Part shown: one piece after another, positions 1 to 7,658 of the stretch
Layout: each line of letters begins with the position of its first letter
Position numbering within the stretch: position 1 is the stretch's first letter
Origin: Arcicella gelida
Lineage (GTDB): Bacteria > Bacteroidota > Bacteroidia > Cytophagales > Spirosomataceae
DNA length: 64,000 nt
Direction: 5' to 3'
NCBI RefSeq assembly: GCF_034931025.1
Contig: NZ_JAYGIL010000031.1
Location: 1-64,000 of the forward strand
Notes under the pieces: model-generated
Told to the model about the DNA's origin: nothing
Database searches by the model: none
Seen by the model: only the letters and a program-made list of their open reading frames with translations
Position numbers and translations under genes: made by a program

Positions 1-887
1 TGTTCTGCCATATTAAGATTCTCTGCTTTGTAAACAAGCTGTAAATCCTTTACAAATTCTCTTAAATGCTTATCATAGACAAAGCGGGTAGAGTAACGGA
101 TTTGGTGAACTACACAAAGCTGTATTTGCGTTTTAGGGAATACCGCTTCAATGGCTTGTGGAAAACCTTTGAGTCCGTCAACACAACTAATTAAAATATC
201 CTCAACTCCTCTTGCTTTAAAGTCAGTTAATACTGATAGCCAGAACTTAGCACCCTCTGTTTCAGCTAAATATATTCCTAATACTTCTTTTTTACCGTCT
301 AAACCCAAGCCTATTACACTATACATGGCTCTGGAACTTACCTTCCCATCAACACGAACTTTGTAAAACATCGCATCCATCCAGACTACTGCATAAACCC
401 TTGAAAGAGGTCTGGATTGCCATTCTTGAAGCCGTGGAATTACTCTATCAGTAATGTTTGAGAGTTCTCCCACTGAAAGATGATAGCCATAAAGTTCTTC
501 CAACTGCTCATTAATGGATGAATAACTCATTCCATGTGAGTACATAGAGATAATCTGACGCTCTAAAGTATCTGTTAACACTAACTGACGTTTAGCGACT
601 ACTTGAGGGTTAAAACTACCGTCTCGGTCACGTGGAGTCTCTAATTCAAAGCTACCTCCATTACTCTTAATAGTCTTCTTTGATAAACCATTTTTGCGAT
701 TTTTAATTCCCTCAGCCTTGTTAGCATTGAGGTGATTATCCAATTCTCCTTGTAAAGCACTTTCTAAAAAATGCTTCAACATCGGAGCAAAAATACCATT
801 CTCTCCAGTGAGAGGTTTGCCAGAATAAAGACCTTTTATCGCTTCTTGCTTAAAAGTCTCAAAATCAAAATTGTCAGGAGTATCCAT
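1..887 (-). CDS. IS256-family (mutator) transposase, C-terminus cut by window edge
   Basis: Reading the minus strand from the ATG at 885-887 gives an uninterrupted frame that runs off the window start, about 295 codons. It begins MDTPDNFDFETFKQEAIKGL and continues with a typical IS256/mutator N-terminal region (KNRKNGLSKKTIKS, then TPRDRDGSFNPQVV). The first two catalytic acids of the DDE nuclease are visible: D171 in VWMDAMFYKVR and D237 in SCVDGLKGFP, followed by the C-x2-H-type segment LCVVHQIRYS. The third acid (E) lies outside the window. Members of this family are usually about 400 residues, so roughly the last quarter is missing here only because of the window border. No frameshift or stop is seen, so the element may be active. 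Confidence 0.9.
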   Translation of the reverse strand, partial: MDTPDNFDFETFKQEAIKGLYSGKPLTGENGIFAPMLKHFLESALQGELDNHLNANKAEGIKNRKNGLSKKTIKSNGGSFELETPRDRDGSFNPQVVAKRQLVLTDTLERQIISMYSHGMSYSSINEQLEELYGYHLSVGELSNITDRVIPRLQEWQSRPLSRVYAVVWMDAMFYKVRVDGKVSSRAMYSVIGLGLDGKKEVLGIYLAETEGAKFWLSVLTDFKARGVEDILISCVDGLKGFPQAIEAVFPKTQIQLCVVHQIRYSTRFVYDKHLREFVKDLQLVYKAENLNMAE

Positions 888-945
888 AATAAAGTGTGTC
901 TGAGTAAAAGTAAAAAAATAAACTTAATTTTAAACTGACACAGTT
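1..945 (-). mobile_element. IS256-family insertion sequence, one end visible
   Basis: The transposase occupies most of this stretch. Between its start codon and the 21-bp repeat array is about 60 bp of A/T-rich leader ending with AACTGACACAGTT near 933-945, which resembles the TGTCAGTT-type terminal inverted repeats of IS256-family elements. The other end is outside the window, so neither the inverted repeat nor an 8-9 bp target duplication can be confirmed. The exact boundary is an inference. Confidence 0.6.
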
Positions 946-961
946 GGATGAACAGACTCTT

Positions 962-1165
962 AAAAAGATAGAAAATCCTATCTCGGAGATAAGACAACCT
1001 ATCAGAAACAAGGAAAATCCCATCTCGAAGACGGAACAAGCTATCAAAAAGATGGGGAAACCTATCTCGGAGACAGGACAAGCTATCAAAATGATGCGAC
1101 AATCCATTTCAGAGACAGGATAACTTATCAAAAAGATGGAAAATCCTATCTCTGAGATAGGATTT
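962..1165. repeat. 21-bp tandem repeat array (about 9.7 units)
   Basis: Nine full units plus a partial one start at 962, 983, 1004, 1025, 1046, 1067, 1088, 1109, 1130 and 1151, with no indel between them. Each ends in a variant of CCTATC or GCTATC, and alternate units resemble each other more (42-bp higher order). Many units carry GATAGG/CCTATC-like arms and could form small hairpins. On the plus strand one frame reads as a heptad peptide, for example KKIENPI-SEIRQPI, but it has a stop at 1121-1123 and no start codon. It lies between the IS256 end and the first toxin-antitoxin module; the rest of 904-1244 shows nothing else. Confidence 0.9.
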
Positions 1166-1244
1166 ATTTGGTTTTAGATTCAATAGTGAATTGAATGCCA
1201 AATAATATTCTGAATTTACTTTAACAGCCCGCTTTAACGCTGCC

Positions 1245-1634
1245 CTAAAGCTTTCGTGGATTCAAATAACGCAAATGCTCTATTTTTCCAAAGTCTTTAT
1301 CATTGTCAGATAACAAGATTAAGTCATTCACCATTGCAGTAGCGGCAATTACAGCATCAGGTAATCTTATTTTCTTTCTCCTTCTCATTTCAGCTGTATT
1401 GATGATTATATCTTCCGTTAAGCTAAACTCTTTTGATATTCTGATAAACTCATTTACTAAGCTCATAGTTTTGGGGTCAGTATTCCAACTCAATAACTCA
1501 ATACGAGTAATAACGGAAATTTGGCATCCAAAACTATTGAAAATACTATCTACCAATTCATTCCCTTTTTCAGATAGCTCATCTTGAGTATATAAGGTAA
1601 AAATATTGGTGTCTATTAAATATCCCTTTGCCAT
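1245..1634 (-). CDS. PIN-domain VapC-type toxin (module 1)
   Basis: This 129-residue protein has the PIN-domain layout of type II toxins that act as ribonucleases. The N-terminal strand is YLIDTNIFTLY with the first acidic residue in DTN, a conserved glutamate lies in ITRIELLSW, then come RLPDAVIAATAM with the third acid and LLSDNDKDF near the C-terminus. These four acidic positions form the metal site in VapC proteins. It overlaps the upstream antitoxin gene by 19 bp, the arrangement expected for a translationally coupled pair. VapC toxins commonly cleave tRNA or rRNA, but the target here cannot be read from sequence. Module 2 nearby carries a different PIN protein, so the two are not simple duplicates. 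Confidence 0.88.
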   Translation of the reverse strand: MAKGYLIDTNIFTLYTQDELSEKGNELVDSIFNSFGCQISVITRIELLSWNTDPKTMSLVNEFIRISKEFSLTEDIIINTAEMRRRKKIRLPDAVIAATAMVNDLILLSDNDKDFGKIEHLRYLNPRKL

Positions 1635-1855
1635 TCGTTGCGGAGGTCTTGAATCTCTTTGTTATTTTGGTCTTTTTTTGCTTGGCTTAAATCTTTCAAG
1701 GCACCTCGAAAAAGTAAAGACACTTTTTCAGTTTTGGGAACTTCTTCTTCAACTTGCAATACTGTAATTAATACCTTGGCATTACGGGGCGGTTGGACTC
1801 CTTCATTAAAAATGACGTGTCCATTATGTATTGTTCCTTCGAATGTTTGTAACAT
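1616..1855 (-). CDS. Antitoxin of PIN toxin module 1
   Basis: A 79-residue protein encoded directly upstream of, and overlapping, the PIN toxin. The first 35 residues (TFEGTIHNGHVIFNEGVQP, then a short beta-rich stretch) look like the small barrel-type N-terminus of DUF104/AF2212-like or AbrB-like antitoxins. The rest is charged and helical (KDLSQAKKDQNNKEIQDLRN), suiting a toxin-wrapping tail. Role inferred from position and size. A TAnnTTTG-like -7 element (TAGCTTTG, minus strand, 1905-1898) lies about 40 bp upstream and could drive the pair, although a matching -33 box was not seen. Confidence 0.78.
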   Translation of the reverse strand: MLQTFEGTIHNGHVIFNEGVQPPRNAKVLITVLQVEEEVPKTEKVSLLFRGALKDLSQAKKDQNNKEIQDLRNEWQRDI

Positions 1856-2038
1856 AATTTTGACATTTAAACCTTAATTATCAGCAACTTCTCATTACAA
1901 AGCTATCATATTCTGGCACAAAAAATAAATTCCTCTCAACTATTTAAAGAATTTACAAATTGATATTTCCAAGTTGATAAAATGAAACAGCTTGGGAGAT
2001 TGCTAATGTTGATAGTTTCATTTGAAAGATACAACAAT

Positions 2039-2087
2039 TAAGAAAGTATTTTAAGTAGTTTTATGGTACTTCCTAAACAAAAGCAAA
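2039..2087. repeat. 49-bp direct repeat, copy 1 (duplicate of the DoxX gene 3' end)
   Basis: Positions 2039-2087 are identical to 2729-2777. Read on the minus strand, the sequence encodes the last dozen codons of the DoxX-like protein (ending LLLFRKYHKTT and a stop) plus 13 bp beyond the stop. Here it is an isolated gene fragment without the rest of the gene. The two copies frame toxin-antitoxin module 2. Confidence 0.95.
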
Positions 2088-2150
2088 ACGAGTATAGTAA
2101 TACTAAATCCATTTTATTTTGTAATTTTATTATACATAAATTTCAAGAAA

Positions 2151-2315
2151 ATGAAAACTTCAAAACCACAAACAGAGCAAAAGAGCCATAAAGTACCAAA
2201 GAAGAAAAAAAGCTTATGGGAACTTGCAAATGAATCAACTGTTCCAGAAGGATGGAGCGGTTTAATAAATATTTTAGCTCCTTATGAGCTACCGAAAAAA
2301 GACAAAAAAAAATGA
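2151..2315 (+). CDS. Small antitoxin of PIN toxin module 2
   Basis: This 54-residue gene starts MKTSKPQTEQ and ends PKKDKKK. It sits 64 bp after the first copy of the 49-bp repeat, and its TGA stop overlaps the ATG of the PIN toxin in an ATGA junction, so the two are surely co-translated. The N-terminus is lysine-rich and probably disordered; the middle (SLWELANESTVPEGWSGLI) is the only part with fold potential. This kind of short protein ahead of PIN proteins is common in Bacteroidota. The antitoxin role is inferred from coupling, size and charge; no known DNA-binding fold is obvious. Confidence 0.75.
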   Translation: MKTSKPQTEQKSHKVPKKKKSLWELANESTVPEGWSGLINILAPYELPKKDKKK

Positions 2316-2725
2316 ATTATCTGCTGGATACAAACATATTTATTATTTTGCTGCTGGGTCAGAATGAAAAACTAAGTAAGAAACAGCAATCAATTTTGAA
2401 GGAATCAAATAATACGTTTTTTTTGTCAGAAGCGTCCTTATATGAAATTGCCATAAAAGTAAGGTTAGATAAAGCTAACTTTTCAGCAATAAATATGAAT
2501 GTAATTAATGAACAAAGGAAAAATTTAAAAATAAAGCTTATACCTTCAAAAGAAGAGTTTTATTATAATATACCAAATGTTCCCAAAGTTTATATTTCAA
2601 AATCAAAACCACATGGTGACCCTTTTGATTTACTGATTATTTCACAAGCATTACTTGAAAATATCCCCATACTCTCCACAGATGATTTTTTCCCCAGCTA
2701 TGAAGGCTTAAATGTTATTTCATAA
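2312..2725 (+). CDS. PIN-domain VapC-family toxin (module 2)
   Basis: A 137-residue PIN nuclease. Metal-binding acids are seen in MNYLLDTNIF (D6), in the glutamate of SEASLYEIAIKV, in HGDPFDLLIISQA and in LSTDDFFPSYEG. The H-x-DPFD-x-L/I-I-x-QA signature is typical of one subgroup of VapC-like toxins. It starts inside the stop codon of the upstream small gene. The cassette ends only 3 bp before the second copy of a 49-bp direct repeat, so it seems to have arrived as a unit. Cellular RNA target unknown. Confidence 0.9.
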   Translation: MNYLLDTNIFIILLLGQNEKLSKKQQSILKESNNTFFLSEASLYEIAIKVRLDKANFSAINMNVINEQRKNLKIKLIPSKEEFYYNIPNVPKVYISKSKPHGDPFDLLIISQALLENIPILSTDDFFPSYEGLNVIS

Positions 2726-2728
2726 GCA

Positions 2729-2777
2729 TAAGAAAGTATTTTAAGTAGTTTTATGGTACTTCCTAAACAAAAGCAAA
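2729..2777. repeat. 49-bp direct repeat, copy 2 (inside the 3' end of the DoxX-like gene)
   Basis: Identical to 2039-2087, with matching bases ending at 2777/2087 and starting at 2729/2039. It overlaps the last codons and stop of the DoxX-like gene, which therefore stays intact after whatever event placed the toxin-antitoxin cassette beside it. The distance between copies is exactly 690 bp. Confidence 0.95.
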
Positions 2778-3382
2778 GACATTATAGCCGTTACAACGAT
2801 TAAAATTAGTACGCCAATAACAGAGCTTGCACTCTTAAAAATACCTCCTACCAAACTACAAATAAGCGATTCTATAAAGAAAATGACTCCTGTATAAATC
2901 CACCAAATATTGTAAGTTGGTAGCTCTTCAATAGTTACTTCCATTTTGAAATTATCAGGAAAGAAAAGGCTTTGCCATTTGGGAAAGTCCCACAACAACA
3001 AGCCCAAAGAAGCAAAAAGTAAAAGGAAAGTAATGTACACCGTCCCTTGAAATTGTAAGGAAAAAGTAATCAAAAATATATTGGTAATAATACCCAAGAA
3101 AATGAGATTTCCGATAGTAGCAAAACGTTGAGTCATCAACAAAAATGCCGCCATTAATTGCATCAAGCCTAAAAACTGCCAATAAATACCTGTTTGATAA
3201 AGTGCTTCAAAGAAGAATCCGATAGGATTTGAGGTAGCAATAGAAGTAAAGCGATTACCCATTAATTTCGTTAAGCCAGAAGGGACAAAGGCAAAGCCAA
3301 TTAAATACCGCATCCAGATTACAAAAAAAGAAAGGTATTGGTTACGTCGTACAGCAAGATAAAATTTGAATAAAGTATCCAT
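2741..3382 (-). CDS. DoxX-like integral membrane protein
   Basis: The frame is open from 3514, but the methionine at 3382 (MDTLFKFYLAVRRNQ) is the likely start because the 44 residues before it are polar and unlike a membrane protein. From there it is 213 residues with about six hydrophobic segments, including FFVIWMRYLIGFAFVPSG, FLGLMQLMAAFLLM and WWIYTGVIFFIESLIC. The conserved stretch RYLIGFAFVPSGLTKLMG resembles the first helix of the DoxX/DoxD family. The biochemical role of these proteins is poorly defined. Its last 12 codons and stop lie in the 49-bp direct repeat whose second copy sits 690 bp away beyond the toxin-antitoxin cassette. The function call is by fold only. Confidence 0.75.
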   Translation of the reverse strand: MDTLFKFYLAVRRNQYLSFFVIWMRYLIGFAFVPSGLTKLMGNRFTSIATSNPIGFFFEALYQTGIYWQFLGLMQLMAAFLLMTQRFATIGNLIFLGIITNIFLITFSLQFQGTVYITFLLLFASLGLLLWDFPKWQSLFFPDNFKMEVTIEELPTYNIWWIYTGVIFFIESLICSLVGGIFKSASSVIGVLILIVVTAIMSLLLFRKYHKTT

Positions 3383-3574
3383 AAGGTTCAAGGATGTTCT
3401 AATTGATTTTTCCAAATTAGTTGAAATAAGACAACCTTGAAACCTATTTGTTATGTGCGGTTGAGTATGAGGTTTGATAAGCTTGTAAAATATAATCCTT
3501 GAGGCACGAATCATATTTTTAAAAAATTAGCGAAATTGGAATATATTAGAACAAAGAATCTATACTTTCTAAAA

Positions 3575-4594
3575 ATGGAACATAAACCCTTCACACAAAG
3601 TAACCTTTTACTGAATGATGTTCTGACTATTTTACAAGCAGCCAGACAAAAAGCCTATACGGCTGTTAATAACGCCATGGTGCAAGCTTATTGGCATATA
3701 GGAAAAAGAATTGTGGAAGAAGAACAGAGCGGAGAAAAAAGAGCTGTATATGGAGAAGGACTTATCAAACAACTTTCAAAAGATTTGAGTAAGGAGTTTG
3801 GAAAAGGTTTTTCGGTAGCAAATCTTGAAAACTTTAGAAAATTTTATCTTACTCTTTCGGATATACAAAATTCCTACGCAGTGCGTAGGGAATTAACTTG
3901 GACACATTATCGCTTAATAATGCGAGTAGAAAATCCAGAAGCAAGAAACTATTATTTACGAGAATGTGCCAACCAAAATTGGAGTACTCGTACTTTAGAG
4001 AGTAACATCAATACATTTTACTACCAACGTTTGCGGTCTTCACAACAAAAACACATTCAACAACCAACCGAAAAAACAGAAGTAAATGATTTTATTAAAG
4101 ACCCTTATGTTTTTGAGTTTCTGAATATACCAGAACCAATTACATCTTCTGAAAGAGATATTGAAAGTGCCTTGCTTGAAAACTTGCAGGCATTTTTATT
4201 GGAATTAGGTAAAGGTTTCTCGTTTGTAGGAAGACAGTTTAGAATCTCTGCTGAAACAAGCCATTTTTATATTGACCTTGTTTTTTATAATTACTTGCTC
4301 AAATGTTTTGTATTGTTTGACCTTAAAACTACTAAACTAAGCCACCAAGATACTGGACAAATGGATATGTATATCCGTATGTTTGATGACCTCAAAAAAC
4401 AGGATAATGATAATCCAACGATTGGAATAATACTCTGTACTGAAAAAGATGAAACTGTAGTAAAGTACAGTATTTTAAATGACCATAAACAACTTTTTGC
4501 CACTAAGTACATGCCTTATTTACCTACGGAAGAGGAACTAATCGCTGAAATCGCTCGTGAAAAACGATTGATTCAAGAAAGAAATGAGAGGTAA
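3575..4594 (+). CDS. YhcG/DUF1016 family PD-(D/E)XK nuclease-like protein
   Basis: The start is set at the ATG at 3575 (MEHKPFTQSN); an upstream TTG at 3536 would only add a weak leader. The 339-residue protein has the N-terminal DUF1016 helical domain (AYWHIGKRIVEEEQSG, GEGLIKQLSKDLSKEFGKGF, LTWTHYRLIMRV). The C-terminal nuclease-like domain shows FYIDLVFYNYLLKC followed by FDLKTTK, matching the D...(D/E)xK core with D in place of the usual E, and then TGQMDMYIRMFDD. YhcG-type proteins are often found next to restriction-modification or other defence genes. It stands alone here between a DoxX-like gene and polA, in a stretch with toxin-antitoxin genes. Substrate and role are not established. 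Confidence 0.88.
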   Translation: MEHKPFTQSNLLLNDVLTILQAARQKAYTAVNNAMVQAYWHIGKRIVEEEQSGEKRAVYGEGLIKQLSKDLSKEFGKGFSVANLENFRKFYLTLSDIQNSYAVRRELTWTHYRLIMRVENPEARNYYLRECANQNWSTRTLESNINTFYYQRLRSSQQKHIQQPTEKTEVNDFIKDPYVFEFLNIPEPITSSERDIESALLENLQAFLLELGKGFSFVGRQFRISAETSHFYIDLVFYNYLLKCFVLFDLKTTKLSHQDTGQMDMYIRMFDDLKKQDNDNPTIGIILCTEKDETVVKYSILNDHKQLFATKYMPYLPTEEELIAEIAREKRLIQERNER

Positions 4595-4600
4595 TCAATT

Positions 4601-4641
4601 GTATAGCTTTGTCAACTTTCAAAATGTTGACAAAGCTATAC
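4601..4641. repeat. 16-bp-arm perfect inverted repeat between convergent genes
   Basis: Arms GTATAGCTTTGTCAAC (4601-4616) and GTTGACAAAGCTATAC (4626-4641) pair perfectly around a 9-nt loop. It lies between the ends of the DUF1016 gene and polA, so it can serve as a terminator for either, but there is no run of T after the stem. Confidence 0.8.
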
Positions 4642-4649
4642 TTATTCCT

Positions 4650-4684
4650 CACTCCGCATTCCAAACTCAAAACTCAAAATCAGT
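4650..4684 (-). repeat. 7-bp-period array abutting the polA stop codon
   Basis: Read in the polA direction, the words are GAGTTTT, GAGTTTG, GAATGCG and GAGTGAG, each exactly 7 bp apart, starting at the TGA stop (4680-4682). The same vocabulary reappears downstream of the NHL gene at 34057-34182. Confidence 0.7.
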
Positions 4685-7535
4685 GTGCTTCTAACCAATT
4701 TAAACCAACGCCCATGCCTGTTTCCATTTTAACGGGGAAAGGAATGGCATTGACCATCAGTTCATTTACTTTGGTTTTCATCAACTCTAATTCTGATTTA
4801 TGTACATCAAAAACTAATTCGTCATGCACGGTAAGAATGATACGAGATTGAAGTTTTTCTTGCTTGATAAAATCATTTACTTTAATCATCGCCACCTTAA
4901 TCATATCCGCCGCCGAACCTTGAATCGGGGCATTTACTGCGTTGCGTTCGGCAAAACCACGTTCTACCATATTGTTTGAATTGATGTCACGCAAGTAACG
5001 TCTTCTTCCCAAAATGGTTTCTACATAACCTTTGTCACGAGCATCAATCACGGCAGTATCCATGTAGCGTTTAATGGCTGGAAATTCTCTCCAATAACTA
5101 TCAATAATTTCTTTCGCCTCCGTTCTTGAAATAGCAATTTGCTGTGCCAAACCAAAAGCCGAAACGCCATAAATAATTCCAAAATTGACCGTTTTGGCTT
5201 TCCTACGCATATCAGAAGTCACTTCGTCCAAACTTACATTAAATACTTTTGCGGCAGTAGTAGCGTGAATATCTCTTCCTTGATTGAAGGCTTCAATCAT
5301 AGATTCGTCTTTGGCAACAGCCGCCATAATACGCAATTCTATTTGCGAATAATCGGCTGAAAGAATCAAGAAATCATCATTTTTAGGGATGAACGCCTTT
5401 CTAATTTCTCGTCCACGAGCGGTACGAATCGGAATATTTTGTAAGTTAGGATTGGTACTCGACAAGCGACCAGTAGCCGTAACTGCCTGATTGAATGAAG
5501 TATGTACTCTACCCGTTCTTGGCGAAATCATCAAAGGCAAAGCATCTACATAAGTAGATTTAAGTTTTTGCAATTCTCTAAAATCCAGAATTTTACGAGC
5601 GATTTCATGCTCAGATTCTAATTTAGACAATACTTCTTCGCCCGTCATGTATTGACCCGTTTTTGTCTTTTTCGCTTTAGGATCAAGCTTTAATTTATCG
5701 AATAAAATTTCACCTAATTGCTTCGGCGAACCAATGTTAAATTCTTGTCCAGCTAATTCAAAAACTTTGGTTTGTACTTCCAACATATCTTTTTCCAAAG
5801 TCTTCGACATATCTTTCAAGAAATCAATATCCAGCCTTACGCCTTCCATTTCAATATCAGAAAGTACTTGCGTCAAAGGCATTTCTACTTCTTCCAACAA
5901 CTTCACCGCACTTGGATTTTGTGCTAAAAGTGGATGCAATTTACCTTTCAATTGTAAAGTAATGTCGGCATCTTCAGCAGCGTACTCTTTGATTTTTTCA
6001 AATTCCACGTCACGCATATTGCCTTGCTTCGCTCCTTTTTTACCGATTAATTCATCAATCGACACTGGAGTATAATGCAAGAAATCCTCCGCCAAAATAT
6101 CCATTCCATGACGCTTCTCTGGCTCAATGATATAATGTGCCAACATCGTATCATAAGTTTTGCCTTTTACTTCAACGCCATATTGGGCAAGTACCATTAA
6201 ATCATACTTAATATTTTGAGCGATTTTAGTAATTTTTTCATTGGTAAAAATCGGCTTAAATTCATCTACAATCGCTTGGGCTTCTTCACGGTTGGCAGGA
6301 GTTGGCACATAATAAGCTTCGCCCGCACGATAAGCAAAAGATAAACCTACCAAGTCGGCTTCAACAGCATCAACGTTGGTGGTTTCCGTATCGAAACAAA
6401 TTTCATCTTGCAAACTCAAGAAATGAATCAAAGACTGACGCAATTCTGGCGTATCAATCAAATGATATTGGTGAACGGTAGTATCAATCGTAGCTTTCGG
6501 ATTACTTTCGGAAGGCGTATCTGTTTCATCAAAAAGTTCTAATTTCTTTTCTTCAACAATACTTCCAAACAAATCAAACTGACCAGACGAAGCCTTCGCT
6601 TTTGCAGCCGCAGTCACTTTTTTAGCTTCTGGAAAAGCTGAAGGTTGTTCTACGACGGCTTCTTCGCCCAATAATCTACGACGCAAAGTCCTAAATTCTA
6701 ATTCATCCAAAAGCGGAGAAAGTAATTCTTTGTTTACTTCACAAACTTTTAAATCTTCCTCATCGAAAGTAACAGGTACTTCGCAGTGAATCGTCGCTAA
6801 TTCTTTTGACAATAGACCCTGTTGAGCAAAATTTCTGACGTTTTCTTGTTGTTTGCCTTTTAGTTTATCGACGTTGGCAATTAGGTTTTCTAAAGAACCA
6901 TACTCTTGAATCAACTTTTGGGCCGTCTTCTCCCCTATCCCCGGAATTCCCGGAATATTATCGGCAGAGTCGCCCATTAAACCCAAAGTATCTACTACTT
7001 GCGAAACATCTTGGATTCCCCAACGTTCACAGATTTCTTTAACGCCTAAAATCTCAACGCCTTTACCCATGAAAGCAGGTTTGTACATAAAAATTCGTTC
7101 TTCTACGAGCTGACCGTAATCTTTATCTGGCGTCATCATATAAATTTCCATATCCTCATGTTCACGAGCGGCACGTTTGGCGATAGTACCAATAACGTCA
7201 TCCGCCTCGTAGCCTTCCATGATTAACATCGGAATATTCATGGCAGTACAAAGACGCTTGATGTATGGAATAGCAATCGTAATATCTTCTGGTTGAGCCT
7301 GACGTTGAGCCTTGTAGGCCTCAAACTGAATATGTCTAAACGTTGGAGTTGGCGTATCAAAAGCCACGCCAAGATGCGTAGGTTTTTCTTTAGTAAGCAC
7401 CTCCAACAAAGTATTCGTAAAGCCAAATACCGCACTGGTATTCAAACCCTTAGAAGTAATACGAGGAGTTTTTTGGAAAGCAAAATGTGCTCGATAAATC
7501 AATGCCATTGCATCGAGAAGAAATAGTTTTTTCAT
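4680..7535 (-). CDS. polA: DNA polymerase I
   Basis: 951 residues with all three family domains. The 5'-3' nuclease occupies about residues 1-290 (LLDAMALIYRAHFAF, EGYEADDVIGTIAKR, GDSADNIPGIPGIGEKTA). The 3'-5' proofreading domain is intact: FDTETTNV with D382 and E384, then IAQNIKYD, and YAAEDADITLQL. The polymerase domain has motif A SADYSQIELR (D728), motif B RRKAKTVNFGIIYG and motif C TVHDELVFD (D905). An acidic linker around 300-360 containing QFDLFGSIVEEKK separates nuclease and exonuclease domains. Role: primer removal and gap filling in replication and repair. It is divergent from the ATPase gene at 7659. Its stop codon is embedded in a 7-bp repeat array followed by a perfect hairpin. 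Housekeeping gene amid accessory genes. Confidence 0.98.
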   Translation of the reverse strand: MKKLFLLDAMALIYRAHFAFQKTPRITSKGLNTSAVFGFTNTLLEVLTKEKPTHLGVAFDTPTPTFRHIQFEAYKAQRQAQPEDITIAIPYIKRLCTAMNIPMLIMEGYEADDVIGTIAKRAAREHEDMEIYMMTPDKDYGQLVEERIFMYKPAFMGKGVEILGVKEICERWGIQDVSQVVDTLGLMGDSADNIPGIPGIGEKTAQKLIQEYGSLENLIANVDKLKGKQQENVRNFAQQGLLSKELATIHCEVPVTFDEEDLKVCEVNKELLSPLLDELEFRTLRRRLLGEEAVVEQPSAFPEAKKVTAAAKAKASSGQFDLFGSIVEEKKLELFDETDTPSESNPKATIDTTVHQYHLIDTPELRQSLIHFLSLQDEICFDTETTNVDAVEADLVGLSFAYRAGEAYYVPTPANREEAQAIVDEFKPIFTNEKITKIAQNIKYDLMVLAQYGVEVKGKTYDTMLAHYIIEPEKRHGMDILAEDFLHYTPVSIDELIGKKGAKQGNMRDVEFEKIKEYAAEDADITLQLKGKLHPLLAQNPSAVKLLEEVEMPLTQVLSDIEMEGVRLDIDFLKDMSKTLEKDMLEVQTKVFELAGQEFNIGSPKQLGEILFDKLKLDPKAKKTKTGQYMTGEEVLSKLESEHEIARKILDFRELQKLKSTYVDALPLMISPRTGRVHTSFNQAVTATGRLSSTNPNLQNIPIRTARGREIRKAFIPKNDDFLILSADYSQIELRIMAAVAKDESMIEAFNQGRDIHATTAAKVFNVSLDEVTSDMRRKAKTVNFGIIYGVSAFGLAQQIAISRTEAKEIIDSYWREFPAIKRYMDTAVIDARDKGYVETILGRRRYLRDINSNNMVERGFAERNAVNAPIQGSAADMIKVAMIKVNDFIKQEKLQSRIILTVHDELVFDVHKSELELMKTKVNELMVNAIPFPVKMETGMGVGLNWLEAH

Positions 7536-7658
7536 CTAATTGTAACGAAGAGTATATGCCTTGAAAGACAAGATTTCCTCAAAAATACCAAAATCTATTG
7601 GTTCTGTTTCACGAAGATTGAAAAGATGGTTAATATTGTGTAAATAAATGAAAAGAAG

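Noticed and set aside
836..1131. Two overlapping minus-strand frames with hydrophobic repeats (88 and 85 residues)
   Set aside because: They are produced by the stop-free 21-bp array read in other frames and run into the IS256 leader; no start context or family resemblance.
962..1165. CRISPR-like array
   Set aside because: Units are contiguous with no unique spacers and no cas genes nearby; the same reasoning applies to 33721-33989.
1303..1587. Plus-strand frame opposite the PIN toxin gene
   Set aside because: Antisense to a well-supported PIN gene; no recognisable product.
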